A stretch of 64,000 nucleotides of DNA from Brienomyrus brachyistius (GCF_023856365.1 NC_064540.1:7223501-7287500); one strand, 5' to 3'; positions 25,860 through 41,000 are shown, counted from the stretch's first letter. Notes: generated from the sequence alone by a model not told the origin. A program made the numbers and translations.

Positions 25860-26390
25860 AGGTTAGGTTAGGGAGCATGAGCTGATGCAGCACATTGCCA
25901 TACCCACCACACAGCGAAACTCCTCAGGATCCCGGCCAGTGATCCCCCAGGCAGATTCACGGTCCATTCCCACCCTCCGGAAATGGCCATCCTTCTGCCG
26001 CAACTAGATGTTACGTGGGCATCCCCTCGGCCTGGTCCAGCCACTTGGGTCCTCAGCAGTGAGGATCCTGTGAACCGGATCACCCTCTGGGAAACATGCC
26101 ACATGGCTGTAGTGCTGTAACTCACGCTCCCTCACAATGCAGGTAATGTACCACATTCAGGACTCTTCTAGTAACCACTCATTCGACACAAAGTCTAACC
26201 AGCGGTACCCAAGGATTCTCTGAAGACACAGTACAGTCTTCATCTCACCTCACTAGATAGCATCTATGTCTCACAGCAGATTATCACCAGGACTCTAAAG
26301 GCTTGGACCTTCGTCCTCTTGCAAAGATATCGGGAATACCACACACGCCTTTCCAGCGACCTCATAACCCCCTAAACTCTTCCAATCCAT
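25860..26390 (-). mobile_element. Non-LTR retrotransposon 3' fragment
   Basis: On the minus strand this reads, with frameshifts, as the end of an RTE-like LINE ORF: pieces such as RTKVQ-F, RILGYRWLDFV, YGHVA-F and GWTRPRG. These match the C-terminal part of LINE reverse-transcriptase proteins as I know them. It is degenerate and 5' truncated. The 3' end near 25,860 shares AGGTTGGGGAGCA-type sequence with a shorter copy at 37565-37685. Confidence 0.6.
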
Positions 26391-29045
26391 CTAGATCCAA
26401 ATCAGCAGATATAATTTTATTGGCTGTTTTTTGTTTTTCGTTGTGCAGGTAAGAAAGTATTTATTAACCTTATGTAAAATACAATGGGTAGAATTCCATA
26501 GTGTTGTGCAGCCACCCTGTGTAAAAATAATGAATCTTTTTATATATTTGATGCATGCTCAGATTTTGACTAAAGTAATTCACATGCTGTCCGTCTAAAC
26601 GGTTGACTATAAAATCGCTTTAACATGTTAAAATCTTGATGCATTGTTTAATACTACATCCATAAAATTTCATTAATAGAAATTAATCAATTCCTAATAA
26701 GAATGCTAAGACTAACCGCCAGGTAAAGGCCACAGTTCCCATATATTTTGAAAGGTTGAAATGAAATCAATTTAAAAACCCAGTGCGTATTCTTCCATTA
26801 TTTTAATAAAATAGTCACAATTTTGATTGCAGGTTACATAGCATTATTTTTTTAACATATATACAAATGTCACCATCATCTGTGATATTACAATCTGTTT
26901 CAATACTTCTGACAAGGCGGCAAACCTGTTTAGCTACAGAGCTAAAAAGAAAACGGCACGTTAAGATTACAGAAACTGGAAACGGCAAAAGCAACATTTA
27001 TGGTCATGTATGCGGGCAGAAAAAAATGTTAGAATAAGCTACAAGCATAACAGGTAATAAGTGAACCCCTGAAAAAGAAGAAAAAGTTCTTATATTTTGA
27101 GCCACAAACTGAAATATCAAAATCTGAATCTGGAAAGGTCTGTGACGTCCATACTAAAGTGCAATTCTATCCCCACTGGCATTTTTAAAGACCTTTTTTT
27201 TTTTTAAAAAAAAAAAAAAAATTATAATAAAACTTTATAGAGAATGAGATTGTCTATAAATTGGGGACTCTAAAGCAGGAAATGTGATTTATTCTTCATT
27301 CATATAGTCAACCAGTTTCATCACGGCAGCCATATTAAATATATAATGTTCAGTGCGGACACATGGCTCCTACAAAAACGAAAAAAAAAACACACGAACC
27401 AATGAACGCTTTCTACATAACTACAGATCGGCAACGAGCGCTGAACCAGGAGGCGGAGCTCTGGAGCCCTGCCCGCCCCTCAGCCGCCATGCTCATCCAC
27501 AAAGACAGCTGACCCATTTATGAAGACCGTACTGCGTTCATCTACTTCGTCCACAACTCTCCTCTCCGAGGTTTTTCCAGCATTTTACCAAGCTCACCTA
27601 TGTGTGCAGAGGGTTTGTGTATTCAATCTATTTTACTTTTAACCCCTTTAAAAAATGTGAAAAGACATCATGTCAGGGTAGTCTCATGCAATTCAAATAA
27701 GTGTTCACGAACCTGCAAATGAACACACTGATATATACAGAAATACCAGACAGTATAACTACTGAAGATGAACAATGGATTGATGTAATATACTGTATCC
27801 ATGTCACTAATCCTTACAAGGAATTCAAAAAAAGTGGTTTCCTCAATGCTTCTCAGGCAAGCAAAATTGGGAAACGTTATCTGGAGAAGTTGGGGGTGGA
27901 AAGAGACAAAAAATGTCTCATCTAGTATGAAGGCGTGGGGAAACTCCTTAACGATGCGTTTGAACAACGGAAGAATAATCAAGGAGAACATGAGAGCACA
28001 TTCAATCACAAAGTGTCCTTAAACTGTGAACACATTCCACACAGCCTGAAGTCACCTGCATGTGGATTTGGCATGGCTAGAGAACTCCAAATCATTTACA
28101 CAAGAGTTTTGATATACCACTTGTTATTTCACTGAAGGTCAAGTATGACTGTTTGAGAGTATGAAAATCTTAGATTCTGAAATGTTTCTACATTTATAAA
28201 CATTTTATAATGATCCATGATAAAAAAACCCTTTTGTGTCCAGTCTTTTAAGTATTCTTTAAGATAATATTCATGATGTTAAATATCCCGGATTCCAACA
28301 TTTAAAAATGTTGAAAGGCAGGAATACTATTAGCAGGACACTCCAAGGGAATGATATATCAAAAAAAGAAAGAGTTCAAAACACATTCATCATCAACACT
28401 GCAATCCTCAAACAAACAGGCAGGCAGAAATACCTTCCTGTGTGAGATGGAATCTATCTCAGGCCAAAGTTGATATTTCTCCCTTACAGGTAATATGAAG
28501 TGCTTGAAATTCTGTTCTACCAGAGGGTTATGTCCAGTGCATCAGATGCACCATGAAAATGATGAACTAATCAACTATTTGAAAGGCACCAAGGTAAATG
28601 CTGAATGACTTACAGCATCTTATAAAACAACAGTAAACTTCTGATACTTAAAAGAAAAAGGATTTGTAAATGGTAAAACTGTGGCATATAATAGTCTGAA
28701 GTAAAATGGTAGAAATGACAAGTGTTTTGGAATGCGTCATAACTGCTTTTTAAGTTGACGTAATAATTGGTTGCCATTGACCATGCCTGAATTTGACACA
28801 TTTTTTCACAGGTGGGGCTTACAGTGACAGGAAGTACTAAAAAAAAAAAAGGATAGGAGCTCAGGTAACGGTACCCAGGATGCTTTGCACATGACTGGAT
28901 GGCCCTCCTCAGAACCGGTGGCCAGACAAACATTGACATTTGACATTTCAAAAGGCTACAAAAATGAAATCATTATTACAAAAATGAAATGCAAAAAAAA
29001 AATAAAAAATAAAGCAAAAATGCCACAAAGGGAACGAGGCCCCAC
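26391..29045. other. Intergenic DNA and likely pxk 3' UTR
   Basis: No further gene recognised. AATAAA on the minus strand at 27288-27293 is a possible pxk poly(A) signal, which would make a 3' UTR of about 1.75 kb. A T/A homopolymer patch lies at 27190-27222. The plus-strand ORF at 27701-27925 has no recognisable domain. Confidence 0.4.
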
Positions 29046-32000
29046 TCAGATTTTGGGGATGCTGCGGTCATTGGTCTCAGCCCTCTTTAGCTTGCCCTTG
29101 CTAAAGGCCTGGATGGAGCTGAGCAGGGCACCCCGGCCCGTACCATTCACGGCCGGAAGCGGGGGAGTGCGGCCGGGCTCATTAGGTGGAGCTGGGGGAG
29201 GAGGAGGTGGTGCTGGTGGTGCTGGTGGTGCTCCTGTTTTCAAAGCAGAGGATTTTCAGTAAGGCAAACATTTAGAAACAGGAAGGAGGGAACTAGCTTT
29301 TAAAATGCATTTTATGAATTACACATGAATTAATTTTCAGTACTGGACAGGGAGAAAGCAAAATGTGGAAAAGAGGGATTTAAAAAGGGTGACATCTAGC
29401 TCAAGCGAATTTATGTACTGAGTGGTGCAGATTATCTCAGAGCCTGACCAATCGCGAGTATCTCGGGCGGGATACCAGTCCTGACATCGTGATATCCAAA
29501 AACTGAACAATAGTGATAAGTATAGTCGATCACCCACTAAACCTCACACCCCCCACCCCCTATGGAGGGGGACGCCCCATCAGTAAGGAAACCTGTCAGC
29601 CGAAATATCAATGGAAAGTTTGAGTAATTTCTAAAAGCATAAAATTTCATATACACACCCAATACATAAAAACAGAACAAAAGCGCTGGTTTATATTTCA
29701 ATGAGCTTTCAACAGTGATGTTTGGAGCAAACCGATTAGGTTAGTAGGTTGTTTCACTGAGAAGTGTTAAGATCCTATAGCATACTTTAAAACATTAACT
29801 ATTAATAACCCCCATGACACTATTCACTTAGTCTCTTAATTAAACAGGCTGTCAAATTTAAAAGTTAAATACAGCAGGATACTGTTCATTAAAATGAGCA
29901 TAACCACACTGACTGGCAAAATCATGCACAGAAAACACTGCAAAGTTTTAAAAAAATGGAGTAAAGTCATACTGTACACATAACTAAAACAGTTTTTTGG
30001 TTTAGGATATTATATATATTATATGTATTTATAAATAAGTGCAGGTTCTACCCTCCCTAAATAAAAACAAACTGAATATCCAAGGCATAGGGCACAGTGA
30101 CAAAATTAGTTTGTCTCCGCTTGTATTTTATTTGTTTTTTTTTGTTGTTTTTTTAAAAACTCAAACGTGAAATATGGCAACAACAAGCTATCAAAAGGGC
30201 TTGTGTGATTAATATTTGCATCCTAGTTTCAGGGGTTAAAAGTCTAACAAATTTTCAGGGAGGACAATTTCGGTTGGTATATTACCAGCTCCATAAGAAT
30301 AGCCAGTATGGCTGACCAGTAAACTCCTGATTGGCCAGGCTCATTTTAGGCAACAAATTAAAGGTATTCATGCAACTGCCAATAAAGGTGAAGATGGGTG
30401 GCCGGTGTTTCCCTGCAATCACTTATAATTTTAAAGAAGGAATTTCTGATCACTGCTTGATGGGAATCTGGATTTTTCCTACAATGCAGTTACCAGACAG
30501 TCAATTTGCATTTCAGCTGCTTCTCAAGGAGCTCATGTAGTCACAATATTAGGTTACACACATGAAGTTGTACTGATAAATGTGAGTGTGTGTGTGTGTG
30601 TGTGTGTGGTTGTGTGTGTGTGTCCAAATGTGCCCACAATGTGATAAAATCCTTATTTTCCGGTAACTCAACTTTATATAAATCTGTGACTGCAATCAAA
30701 AATGCCAAAAGTTTTGTATTTTGTTTGGTTACTTACGATAATGGTTAGGTCTGGGTAGGGGTCAATGCTGTCATTGTTGGGATTAGGGTTTTCCCCCATA
30801 TAAATGAATGGAAGGTCCCCACAAAGATATGGATAAAAAAACGTGTATGTATGTGTGTGTACGAATGCATAAAACAGTGGGTTTGTTAGTGATCTCTCAT
30901 CATGAGCAGTTACAGACTCAGTCAGACACCTGACAAATGAAACATACTTGATGGAAAGACGACGGAAACGATCTCAAAAACAGTCAATTGCCATAAGGAC
31001 GCAAGTGAACAAAAAACAAAACAGTCAAAAAGCTTAAGGGGAAAGAAAGCAGAATGTGGCAGGATATTAATTATTATTTATATGCCACCGCAATATTGTT
31101 TTGGGTTCCGACCTTCTCGGTCAGTGCAAACTGTGAAATTTCCAGTAAATGCGTTTGCTACTTTACACTTTGGTTCATTTTCTTGCCACAAGACCTACTT
31201 CTGCTTCAGTTTCCAGCCGCAGGCAATCTAGAATATTCTAATAAATTCAACGCCAGCCGGCTGTCCAGCTCCCGAAGCAGAAATGACCATTGTGACAATC
31301 TGTTCTTACTTTTTGGAATAAGATCCTACTTTTCCAAGTAGTTTTCCTTGCACTTGTCAGTCCAGAGAACATTCTGCTTATGTTCCATTTGGAGAGCAGA
31401 GATTCTCTGCTCTCTTCATATATATATATAAATAAATAAATCGAGGGCTCCTGTAAATGCAACATCTAAGGCTGCCAGAACACACAGACGCCTGGGTTTC
31501 ATACAGTCTCCTTTGGATGACAGCGGAACTGCAATTTAACACCAAAAGAACATGCTATGTTTTGAAAGGAATCAACGAAAACTCAAGTAAAACATACAGC
31601 CCTGAACATGTCGACAGAGGTTCAAATGTTCTTAAATGGTTTCATGCAGAAGACAGATCAACAAAGCAAACGTGAAAGGCATGCAGTAAGCACAAGTCAA
31701 GGAAAACACTTGTCTCCTGTCAATATCTAGGAAGATTCCCCACTAAATTCCACCCTCATTTATCAGTTTTCACCTTCAATGTCCCTAACGCCGGCAATCA
31801 GCAACTCAAAGGCACCTGACAGACAAAGAGATGGTCAGTACAGAGGTATATTATACCACTCAGAACCGACCCACGATTGTGAGCTGCGCCGGACTTCACC
31901 TTTAACTATTCACACACCCCTACTTTCTGTCCCCTCAGCACAAAGACAAGGACATGACCACGAACAAAAGACAGCCAGGACAGGAGCACAGCGCCGAAGC

Positions 32001-35000
32001 ACACAGCGAGACAGACTCCCGTATGCTTCTCTACAGGGGGGAATATCTGACATAACTGATTTACAATGAGTCCAAGCGGTTCACTTTGCAGACTGTGGCT
32101 TTTTAAAGGTGCATTAAACCTTTTTCAAAGCAGGTATGGAAATAGCTTTTCGTTTTCAAAAGAGATGAAGCAAAAGTAACGAAGATTTAGTAGAGATGGC
32201 AAACATTACTACTGACCAATTGGGTTGAAGATGATGGCGTAATCAGCCAAAGCCAAGCTGGCAGGTTTGACCAACCCATTAGGATGATTTGATTTGGATA
32301 AGTGGGCGGAGCTATCAAATCAGGGACCAATTAATGCATGACATGTACATGTATTAACCTGTGAATTTCTCATTCTCCAACTACAATACGATTTCACAAC
32401 ATCATTCCTCACTGCAATATGCAGGGAGGCATCTTCGTCTTAACAGGTTAGCCAAATGATGCTTGATTTACTGTAACTTCTCACCAGAGAAATTAAATAT
32501 CAACCACAAACATTAAGATAAAATCCACGTATAGACAATGTCTGAAAAAATTTACTGCATAAACAATTTGCAAAAAGTCCAGCCACCTAAAGAAATGTGA
32601 GTGCAGGAATTAGTTTACGCCAACATCTCTTTTTAAAAACGTATTGAGTGCATCCGCAGCTTAAGCCCAGACAGGCAACGGATGGGGAGAGAGAGCTCTG
32701 CTACTGAAAGAAGGTGCTGCAGCTTTAAGAGTCTGGGAAGAGTCAGTAATGATTTACTTTACCCACACGTTCAAAATGGAGCATGCTCTAATTTGAAGAG
32801 AGCAGAGGAGGGAAAGAGAGGCAGATAACGTTACTGGTCATTTGAATTTTAACAGAATCAGAATGAAAAGTCCATCTAAATCACATGTTCAGTCACCAAT
32901 TAGTCAAAATGGAGAATCAATCACCTTGTTACATGTGACCAAAGAATATCACACGCTAAAAATGATATGAAGATTAATTTACAGAAGAATCATTATTTCT
33001 GCAATCGATGTGATCTACTACAAATGCGTTAGTTTTGATTGGGTTTCCAGGCTACAACTGATTTAATTAGTCACTGTCCATAATTGGAGACACAAACCAA
33101 CAACCATGCTTCTGATTTGAACACAAAACATCAGCACAGATCATCACATTTCAACACGGGGGGGAGGACAGAGTACCATGACCCAGGAGCTTACCTGTCA
33201 CTAGGGGAGGGGTGGGGGACGAAGGTGATGTCAGAGGAGAGCTGGCACCCGAACCTGTGGAGAACATTCCTAAACTTAAAAATGGGGTGGGCCGCTGTTG
33301 CATCATGTCTTAAATCTGCGCCCCTCTATTGGTCAGCAACTGACAAAGTCCACTGAAATTATTTTTGGAGACCAAACCTAATATGGGTCATTACACCAAG
33401 TCATAAAACAAACTCCACGGATATTTAACAACTTCCTTAACCCCATTTCATTTCATCACTTCAATAAAAACCATAAACTAAATTACGAAGACAAGAATGT
33501 CATATGATATCTGAGTGCTATAACCCAGGTATGAAGAAACACAGGATTTTTACTCCAACGCTGCAGATGACAAGATTTGAAAATGTACAGACTTTCACAG
33601 ACCCCAGACTTGTGACCAGAGATCAGTGTAACATTAGCAAAACAATGTGTCTGAAGGGCATTTTCTTTGTAAACATTCAACAGCTAATGTCGATATTCCA
33701 TTAGATTTTCTGATCCTGAAGGGATCAGAAGAGTCACCCCTCAAGATAATACACAGTTACTGCCACATTCATTTGGTGCGTGCAGAGTTAAAGACAATAT
33801 GAAACTATTACATTAACCTCCTTTGCATGAAATGCATTCAGAGCCCACCCCTTAAAACCTCAACCCCAAGGATGTCCCCTTTAGACTTGTTACCCCTGGA
33901 TGACATACCAGAATTGTTGTTGTATTTGGCAGAAAGGTCTTCTTCATTTTCATAAGCTGACTGTCTGGATTTCTGAAACAATTCGTTTATGGTGTAAAAT
34001 TGACATATATTACTGCCACAAAGAGGCCCATTCTGTCAGAAGAGATTCACTGCAGACATTTGGCAGACCTTCCTGGCCAGGATCTTCCTCTTCTTCTTCT
34101 CCTCCTCTGACCCGTGGTGTGACTGGGCTCTGGTCAGTCGTCGATGCTGATGTATCTGTAGGGGAGAGCGACCGTTCGCTGACCTGCCTCTACCCACCGC
34201 GTAAATAACAGAATTCACAATATGCACACAAAGCCCTGTGAACACAAAAGTGGATCCAAGCAGCACCCAGGAGACACAAAAACAGTCTCCAGGAGACACC
34301 CAGGAGTGTGATTTGCAGAGGGTTTAAGATCACTGTTTGGCACAGCAAGGAGACACTGACCACTTTCTGTTCCTCCTGCAAGCGTTTTTCCAGGCTTTCC
34401 TTGGCGATTTTTAAGGAGTCCTTCAGTTTGGCCGTAATCTACAGCAGAAAAAAAAATAATCACACATTATCTTGCAATTTGACATGCTTATTAAAGTTAC
34501 ATCAATGTTAGGAGTCTCATAAAGGAAAAAATATTAAAAGCTACACAGTATCCCTTAAACATTCGCGAGGGTTAGGGTTAGGGGTGGAAGATGCCTGCGC
34601 ATGTGACAATTCACAAATAAAACCTGGACGCCTGTAACAGTCTGCTAACCTGAGCGACGACATAAAATGTCTATTTATTATCCATTTCAAATGAAACTAC
34701 TGTACTCACTGCATGTCAGATTACTTTGTCATTTCCTATCACGGTCTTTTTATATAATGTACGAACCGTCTAATTAATGCCGCTGAATGTACAAAGTTAC
34801 TACCCTACACACTGAGAGCACTACATTTTGGAAACTTAAATTTTAAATTTACGGCACAGAAAAGTCTAAAAGTCACCACGAGAAAGGTGAGATTCCACGG
34901 TCTCAAGGACAGCTAACGTGAGTGAGGCTAGGTGGCGAAACAACGATGCAGGATGCACCGCAGCCAGGACTTTTAATATTAAAGATATAGTACGCACTTA

Positions 35001-38000
35001 CACTAACAAATATTATGCTTAACTAATATTTATATATAATATAGTATTGTTTTTGGCTTACACTTTCGGCAAGCTCCAACTCGCGAATAACTGAAACCGT
35101 GAAATGCACCAGTGTGAAGGGGTTACTGTACTTGCTGGTATTTAAACTGAGGGAAATGCATTTTGGGATTGACGTCCATTCTGACCCGTCGCTCACCTTG
35201 AACTGGAGCTTCTCGGAGTTCATTAGCAGCATGTCACTGAACAACCTGGTGGGGGAGGGAATTAATGAACGTGTCACAGGGACGCGGGAGACACCAGACG
35301 ATGGCGTCATCATCAAACGTCGTCAAAACCACAGCATGGCCGTTACTCACGGCGTCTGCAGGAGTTGGCCAACCGTGGGCATCCCCGTCTTGCACGCTTC
35401 CGTAGACAGGATGGAGTGCAGCACGGACACTGAGCGGAAGAGAGGGGCCTGGGTGACACTTTGCCTCAGGGGCATTTCCGAGCCAGCCCCCCTCGCTTCC
35501 TCAGAGAATGCACCCAATGATGACGAATCATTTTCGTAACACCAAGCACCATTCCGGTTGTTGAAATATGCTGTAACTCAGCTTGGCTTTCACTAAGAGC
35601 AGAACACTTAATGAAAAGGCTAAATTCACTCAGGAAACAGGGGCTGTTTTTATTTAGACAAATGCTGCTGGAGGCCATCAGTTTGATTAGCTGGTTCCCC
35701 CTCCAAAACTCAGCTGCACCAGTTATGTTTTGGATGGGATTTAATTAATTAGAGGCATTCATTACATTAAATGGTACGATTCTGCTCCACTAAAAGCCTT
35801 ACTAAAACAGTTCATAACCAAGAATGCAACTTGACCATTTAATGACCAGTTTAACACGTAAAGAGGCACAGATCAGAAACACTCTCGTTCTGGAGAGATC
35901 TGAATGTAGGGGGCCTTCTAAAACAACTGAATGCAAATGTTGACCTTTGACCCTGCTGCCTGTGCTACACGCACATTAGCAATTAACAGAGAGAAGGTCA
36001 GAGTCTGTACTGACCCACAGATGGTGAAGGAGCAGGAGGGAAGTGGTCCACGGGCACCGTGTCGGGGGGCCTCCCGTACGTCATCTCGTACAGCACGTGC
36101 CCGAATGAGTACACGTCGATGCTCTCTGTCGTCTGAAACGGCCGAAATCACAACAAATCAGCAAATGTGATGTAATGGTGTCAGACATGAAGCCTATTAC
36201 AAAGTATGTAAGAGTATGCAAGAACCAGAGGTGGAGATTTCAAATCCAGACCAGGATTTTGTTTCAACCAACCAGTTGAGTGCTCTGTGACTGACGCTTT
36301 ATACTCAACTGGTTAGTTGAAACAAAATCCTGGTCTGGATTTGTACTCTCTGGACCTGAAATCTCCACCTCTGGTTAGAACCAATCACAGCATCCACGTT
36401 TAGCTGCTACTACTAGTTACATTTACTAGTTGCCACATTTATTTAGCAGACATTTTTATTCAATGTACATTTTTGAGGAATCAGGGTCAGTCAGTCCCTG
36501 GAGCAACTTGGAGTTAAGGGTCTTGCTCAGGGGGCCAATGGTGACATCACTCTGCTGATCCTGGGATTTGAACCTATAACTTTCCAACTATGGGCAGAGA
36601 GTCCTAAGCCGCTGAGCCACATGCTGCCCCCAACAGCAGAACACCAGCAGTAACTTACGTTGATTTTCCGGAACTGGGTGATGTAAGATCGGTAGTAGGA
36701 AGGAAGGCCAAGCAGCGAGTTTTCTATGTCCAGGAGTTTGCACGTGTCGTCTTCTATCAAGATGTTGGAAGCGTGGAGATGTCCGTAAGGGATTCCTTTG
36801 TCGTGAAGAAATTTAAGGACCTGATTTAGGAAGGATAACAAAGTTAATTTTGAACCAGTTTTCGAAATGGTTGTGATGCCATGCTGGATTTTTTCAGCCG
36901 CCACTGCAAGTTGTAACCTGGAGCAGATTATCTCTACAGGGTTGATGTTTGGGGAGACAAAAGACATTGATGAAATGCAAGATAAGACTGAAATGCCACA
37001 ATCTGTGGAAAGTATATTCGTGTCAGTTAACAGGAGAACCAGAAGCCATTATATAAGACCGACACAGAATCACAACAGACTGTAATTTATATTGCCAGTA
37101 TTTTATAGAGTTTACACTGGCCATGCAATTCTGGGGAAGGGAAAGACTAAATGGGCAAGCAACAGTGAAACATCACTATGATATTCCAACACAAAAAAAT
37201 GACTAACTAAAATGGCTAACTGATGCATTCATTCAGCGCAGAAGTAGGGGGATGACATTGCGTATAGTCACCATACCTCCAGTATCTGCCTTCCAAACGT
37301 CCTGATCTGCTGAAGCTCTAGGCCCTGGATCTTCTTGGGGTTACAGTACTTCTTCAGGAAGGGTTCCCTGGGCTTCACCTTCAGAACAGAGGAAGTCGTC
37401 ACCAAGGTGCTGCTGATTGGCAGGTGCGACAGCCAATGCAGACACTAGCGCCCAACGAACTAAATGCCCCATTTCCCCATTTAAAAGAATGCATGACAAG
37501 AACAACCAGAGTAACACGTGAAAGGTCCACCGTTTTTAGATGATACAACAGATCCATGATAAATGTAATACAGCTCAAGTCAGGTCAGGTTGGGGAGCAA
37601 GCACTGGTACGGCGCATTGCTGCATCCGCCACATGATGAAACACCAGTTGGTGACCCCCAGGGCAACACGCATAGGAATACAAGTGAGTGGGATAATTAA
37701 CCACTGCAAGTGTAAATTCGAATGCACTATTTTTGAGTGTCAAGTTCTCATTGTCACGTGTTCTTAGGAACACAGTGAATTTCTTGTGCCGCAGTTGCAG
37801 GGGTGGGGGCAGGTGCATTTGGGGGGGGGGGGGGGGGGGGCAATAGGACAAAAATAGTGTCCGATGGGAGGCTGACATAAAAAAATAGAAAATAGCTCTT
37901 TATCAGAATATGAACAACAATCACACATTCAACTGTATTGCTGGTCAAGCGAGTCAGACCTGGCCAAGGCAGCACTGCGTGAAAAGAGTGATTGGCACAC

Positions 38001-41000
38001 AGAAGAGGAACCTAAACACGGAAGGATGGCCTTCCAAAAATCCCGCAGGGTCTCACACCTGTCCGAAAGGCAGGATAAAGAACGACAAGCCTCACCTTAC
38101 ATATGTGATCCCGTAACGTGCCTTTCTCACTAAAGACACGGATCAGCAGGGCGGAGGACTCGCTGGTGCTGGCGAAGGTCACAGGAAAGATGTAAGGGTT
38201 CTGGATGGATAATGGGAGGGAAATAATAAATCAAAGTGGACCGATTCAAAAGGGAACCGAGTTTTAACTTGGAGCAGTCAAGCTATTAGGGGAGAGACAA
38301 CGGAAGATCGCGGTTCCTCTTCAGAAGTGGAATTGGGGACTTTTTCTAAGGAAAAAACCATGTGTTGAGTGCTTCTGTCTGAAGTGAGGTAGAAGAGAGG
38401 TAGATCTAGGATATGGTTGTCAAGGAGCCAACTAGGCATAATTGTGGTTAGACTGAACTTCCAAAGGAGTGACTAGTAACAGATACAGCAAAGGAGCAAG
38501 AGCTTACAATGCATCTGAAATACAATACTGAAATGATCCTTTATGAGTAAAAGTACAGGTACACTAGAATGCTTCTTATCGCATATTCCAGCTTGCTCTC
38601 CTTTGAGATGACCACATAGTTTAAAGCTTAGGGTCCAAGTGCAGAGTCAGATCATTTTTCTAGCACACCTGGAGCATTTTGGGGTGTTAAGGAACTTGCT
38701 TGAGGGTCGAGGCTGAGGCACACACAGCAGGAACCCAAAAGAAGAGCTGTTCAAGTCAATACAAGAGCAACCAGTATGATATAAATATCTAAATAATACT
38801 ACACAATACAATATAAAAGCTGTTTTTCTTCACTGGGTTTGTATTCGTGTTTAAGGTATCAGGAGACTGATGGCCCACTTTCCCACAATTCCTTGAAGAC
38901 AGAGATGAAACAGCAGCAGCGTGATGAACACTGGGGAAGGGATGAGTGAAGCGTAGAAAAAGCCCTTGTTGCTGGAAAAAGGGCCACCTTCTCAGCTTCC
39001 CGGCCGTCGGCCGAGTGTCACCGAGTCCCATCGAAATTACTTCATGGCTGAAGTGTAATCTATGCCTTCTGCTTAAACACTCAAATGCCCACGGGCTCCC
39101 AAGTGGGGGGGGTGGGGGGTGGGCTGGTCAGGAGATAATGAACGGGAAAAGAGGAAGTCGGACGGCACTTACCGAGATCGTGGGAAGGAGCTTCATCGCA
39201 GACTGAAGGTCCTTGTCTGACAAGAATTTATCAGGACCCAGGTCAACCTAAAGAGGTTAAGACGAGTATGGAGATAAACGGGGATGCGAAACATGAGGCC
39301 AAATGCTCAAATTAACTTTTTAAAATCTATTCAGCAGATGCTGTTATCCAAATCAACGTAAAGTAAGGTCAGACGATCCCTGGAGTAACTGGGGTTTAAG
39401 GGCCTTGCTGAAGGGCGCAAAGGTGAAATCACTCTGTCGACGCAACACACCACCCAATTACGAAGATGAATCGACATTTTTACAGTATCCTTTGTCATAG
39501 TAAATATAAATGCAAAGTTTGACGGCAAAGCCAAAGTGAAAAGTGACCTTGGGAGTTTTGTAAGAGCTGCAGAGCGTAACAGCAAACGGTCATAACCGGC
39601 TTCAGCTATTTACGTAATTTGCATCTTGCGTAAAGGTAAAGGTATCTTGGGCAAAGGTAGATCTGGGTTAGGTCTCACACGCAGTGAGGCCTGGCACAGA
39701 GGCAGCTAACCAGTACTGGTTAAAGCGGCACTTACCCAGCTTAAGACTTGTCGTTCCTTTGGCTGTTCTTTGTTTTTCACTAGAAAATACCTCTTCCGTA
39801 TCCGCCAGCCTAACGCACGCAAACAGGAGAAACCGTTACCCTCTTATTGCAGAAGCTGCTCCCCAAAGAAGCCTGCATAAGTAATAACTCAAAAAGCAAA
39901 TTTCTAAACCTCACACAGTCCACAAAATTCATTTAAGAAGATTTCTGTGAATTTAGTGAGTTTTGGAAATTTCACAGACTTTTTTTGTTGCACTACATGA
40001 GGAGTGTGGGAGTTTGGTTCGTAAAACTGCTGCATATGCGGAAGAGGCGGACTTTAGGTTACTGATGGTCTCAGAATCAACAAAAAAAGAAAAGAATTCA
40101 TTTTGGAAATGTGCTGACGTGTGTCTCTTTAAAAACACCACAAGTGATGCTAGAAAACTGGTGTGAAACGGGTCTGACCTCAGTAAAACAAAGATGACAG
40201 CACTGATGCATCTGCATCAGGCCCTTTACATGCCTACATTTTCCCAGCATGCAGCAGGGCACTTTCAGGCTGAAAAGGAGACACTCACCTATATCTTTCA
40301 AAGGTTCCACTACCTCCCACTTTGGGTCAGATCTGAAGAACATGGACACCTGCTGTAAAGCTATTTCTGTAAATAAAGAAGGGGGAAAGGCCGATCTAAA
40401 ACGTACCAATGATAACGCAATGTATCCAAAAGCTATGAGATTTAAATTTATTTATCGGATGCTTTCTTCCAACATTACTTTTTTTTTTTTGAGAATGCAG
40501 GGACAGGTAGCCCTGGGAGGAACCAAGCATTAGGGGCCTTGCTAAAGAGCCCAAAGGCAAAATCACTCTGCTGATCCGGAGATGGATCCAGCAATTTTCC
40601 AATCATGGGCACAGCAACCCAGCTTGCCGAGTCACACACAGCCACTTAAGAAACACTAAAGAAATCTAACTCCGTAAAAAATAAGAATCTTCCATGATTT
40701 GGTTTGGCCATAATACAAATCGTTATACCGAGCCGACCCACCCAAACAGCTTCAGCAAACCTTGCTGGCATCATCTACCCTTCTCAGGTCTCACCCGTGT
40801 AGTTTGCAGAGTAGTTATTAGTGTCCAGAAATTTCTTGACCAGCTCACTGCTGGAAAGGATGTGGTGTGTGGTGATGAAGTTCAGGTAGGCCTGCAGGCC
40901 CTTCTGCCTTTCAGCGATAAACTCCCTGTCCATGTTTCCTATCAACTTCTTGGGTGGAAGAGGCAGGTTGATCCCAGAGATCTGCAGGGAGAGGGGGAGT

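Noticed and set aside
27701..27925. 74-codon ORF on the plus strand between pdhb and pxk
   Set aside because: No recognised domain, no splice context, AT-rich surroundings, and it lies within the likely pxk 3' UTR on the other strand.
31779..32069. 96-codon ORF in the last pxk intron
   Set aside because: Composition resembles random intronic DNA. The pxk coding sequence closes without it.
34565..34590. GGGTTAGGGTTAGGGG as an interstitial telomere repeat
   Set aside because: Only two units, too short to mean anything.
35931..36170. 79-codon plus-strand ORF over a pxk exon
   Set aside because: Antisense shadow of pxk exon 11.
37754..37975. Proline-run ORF near 37,820
   Set aside because: The Pro run is just translation of the 20-base G homopolymer on the opposite strand.
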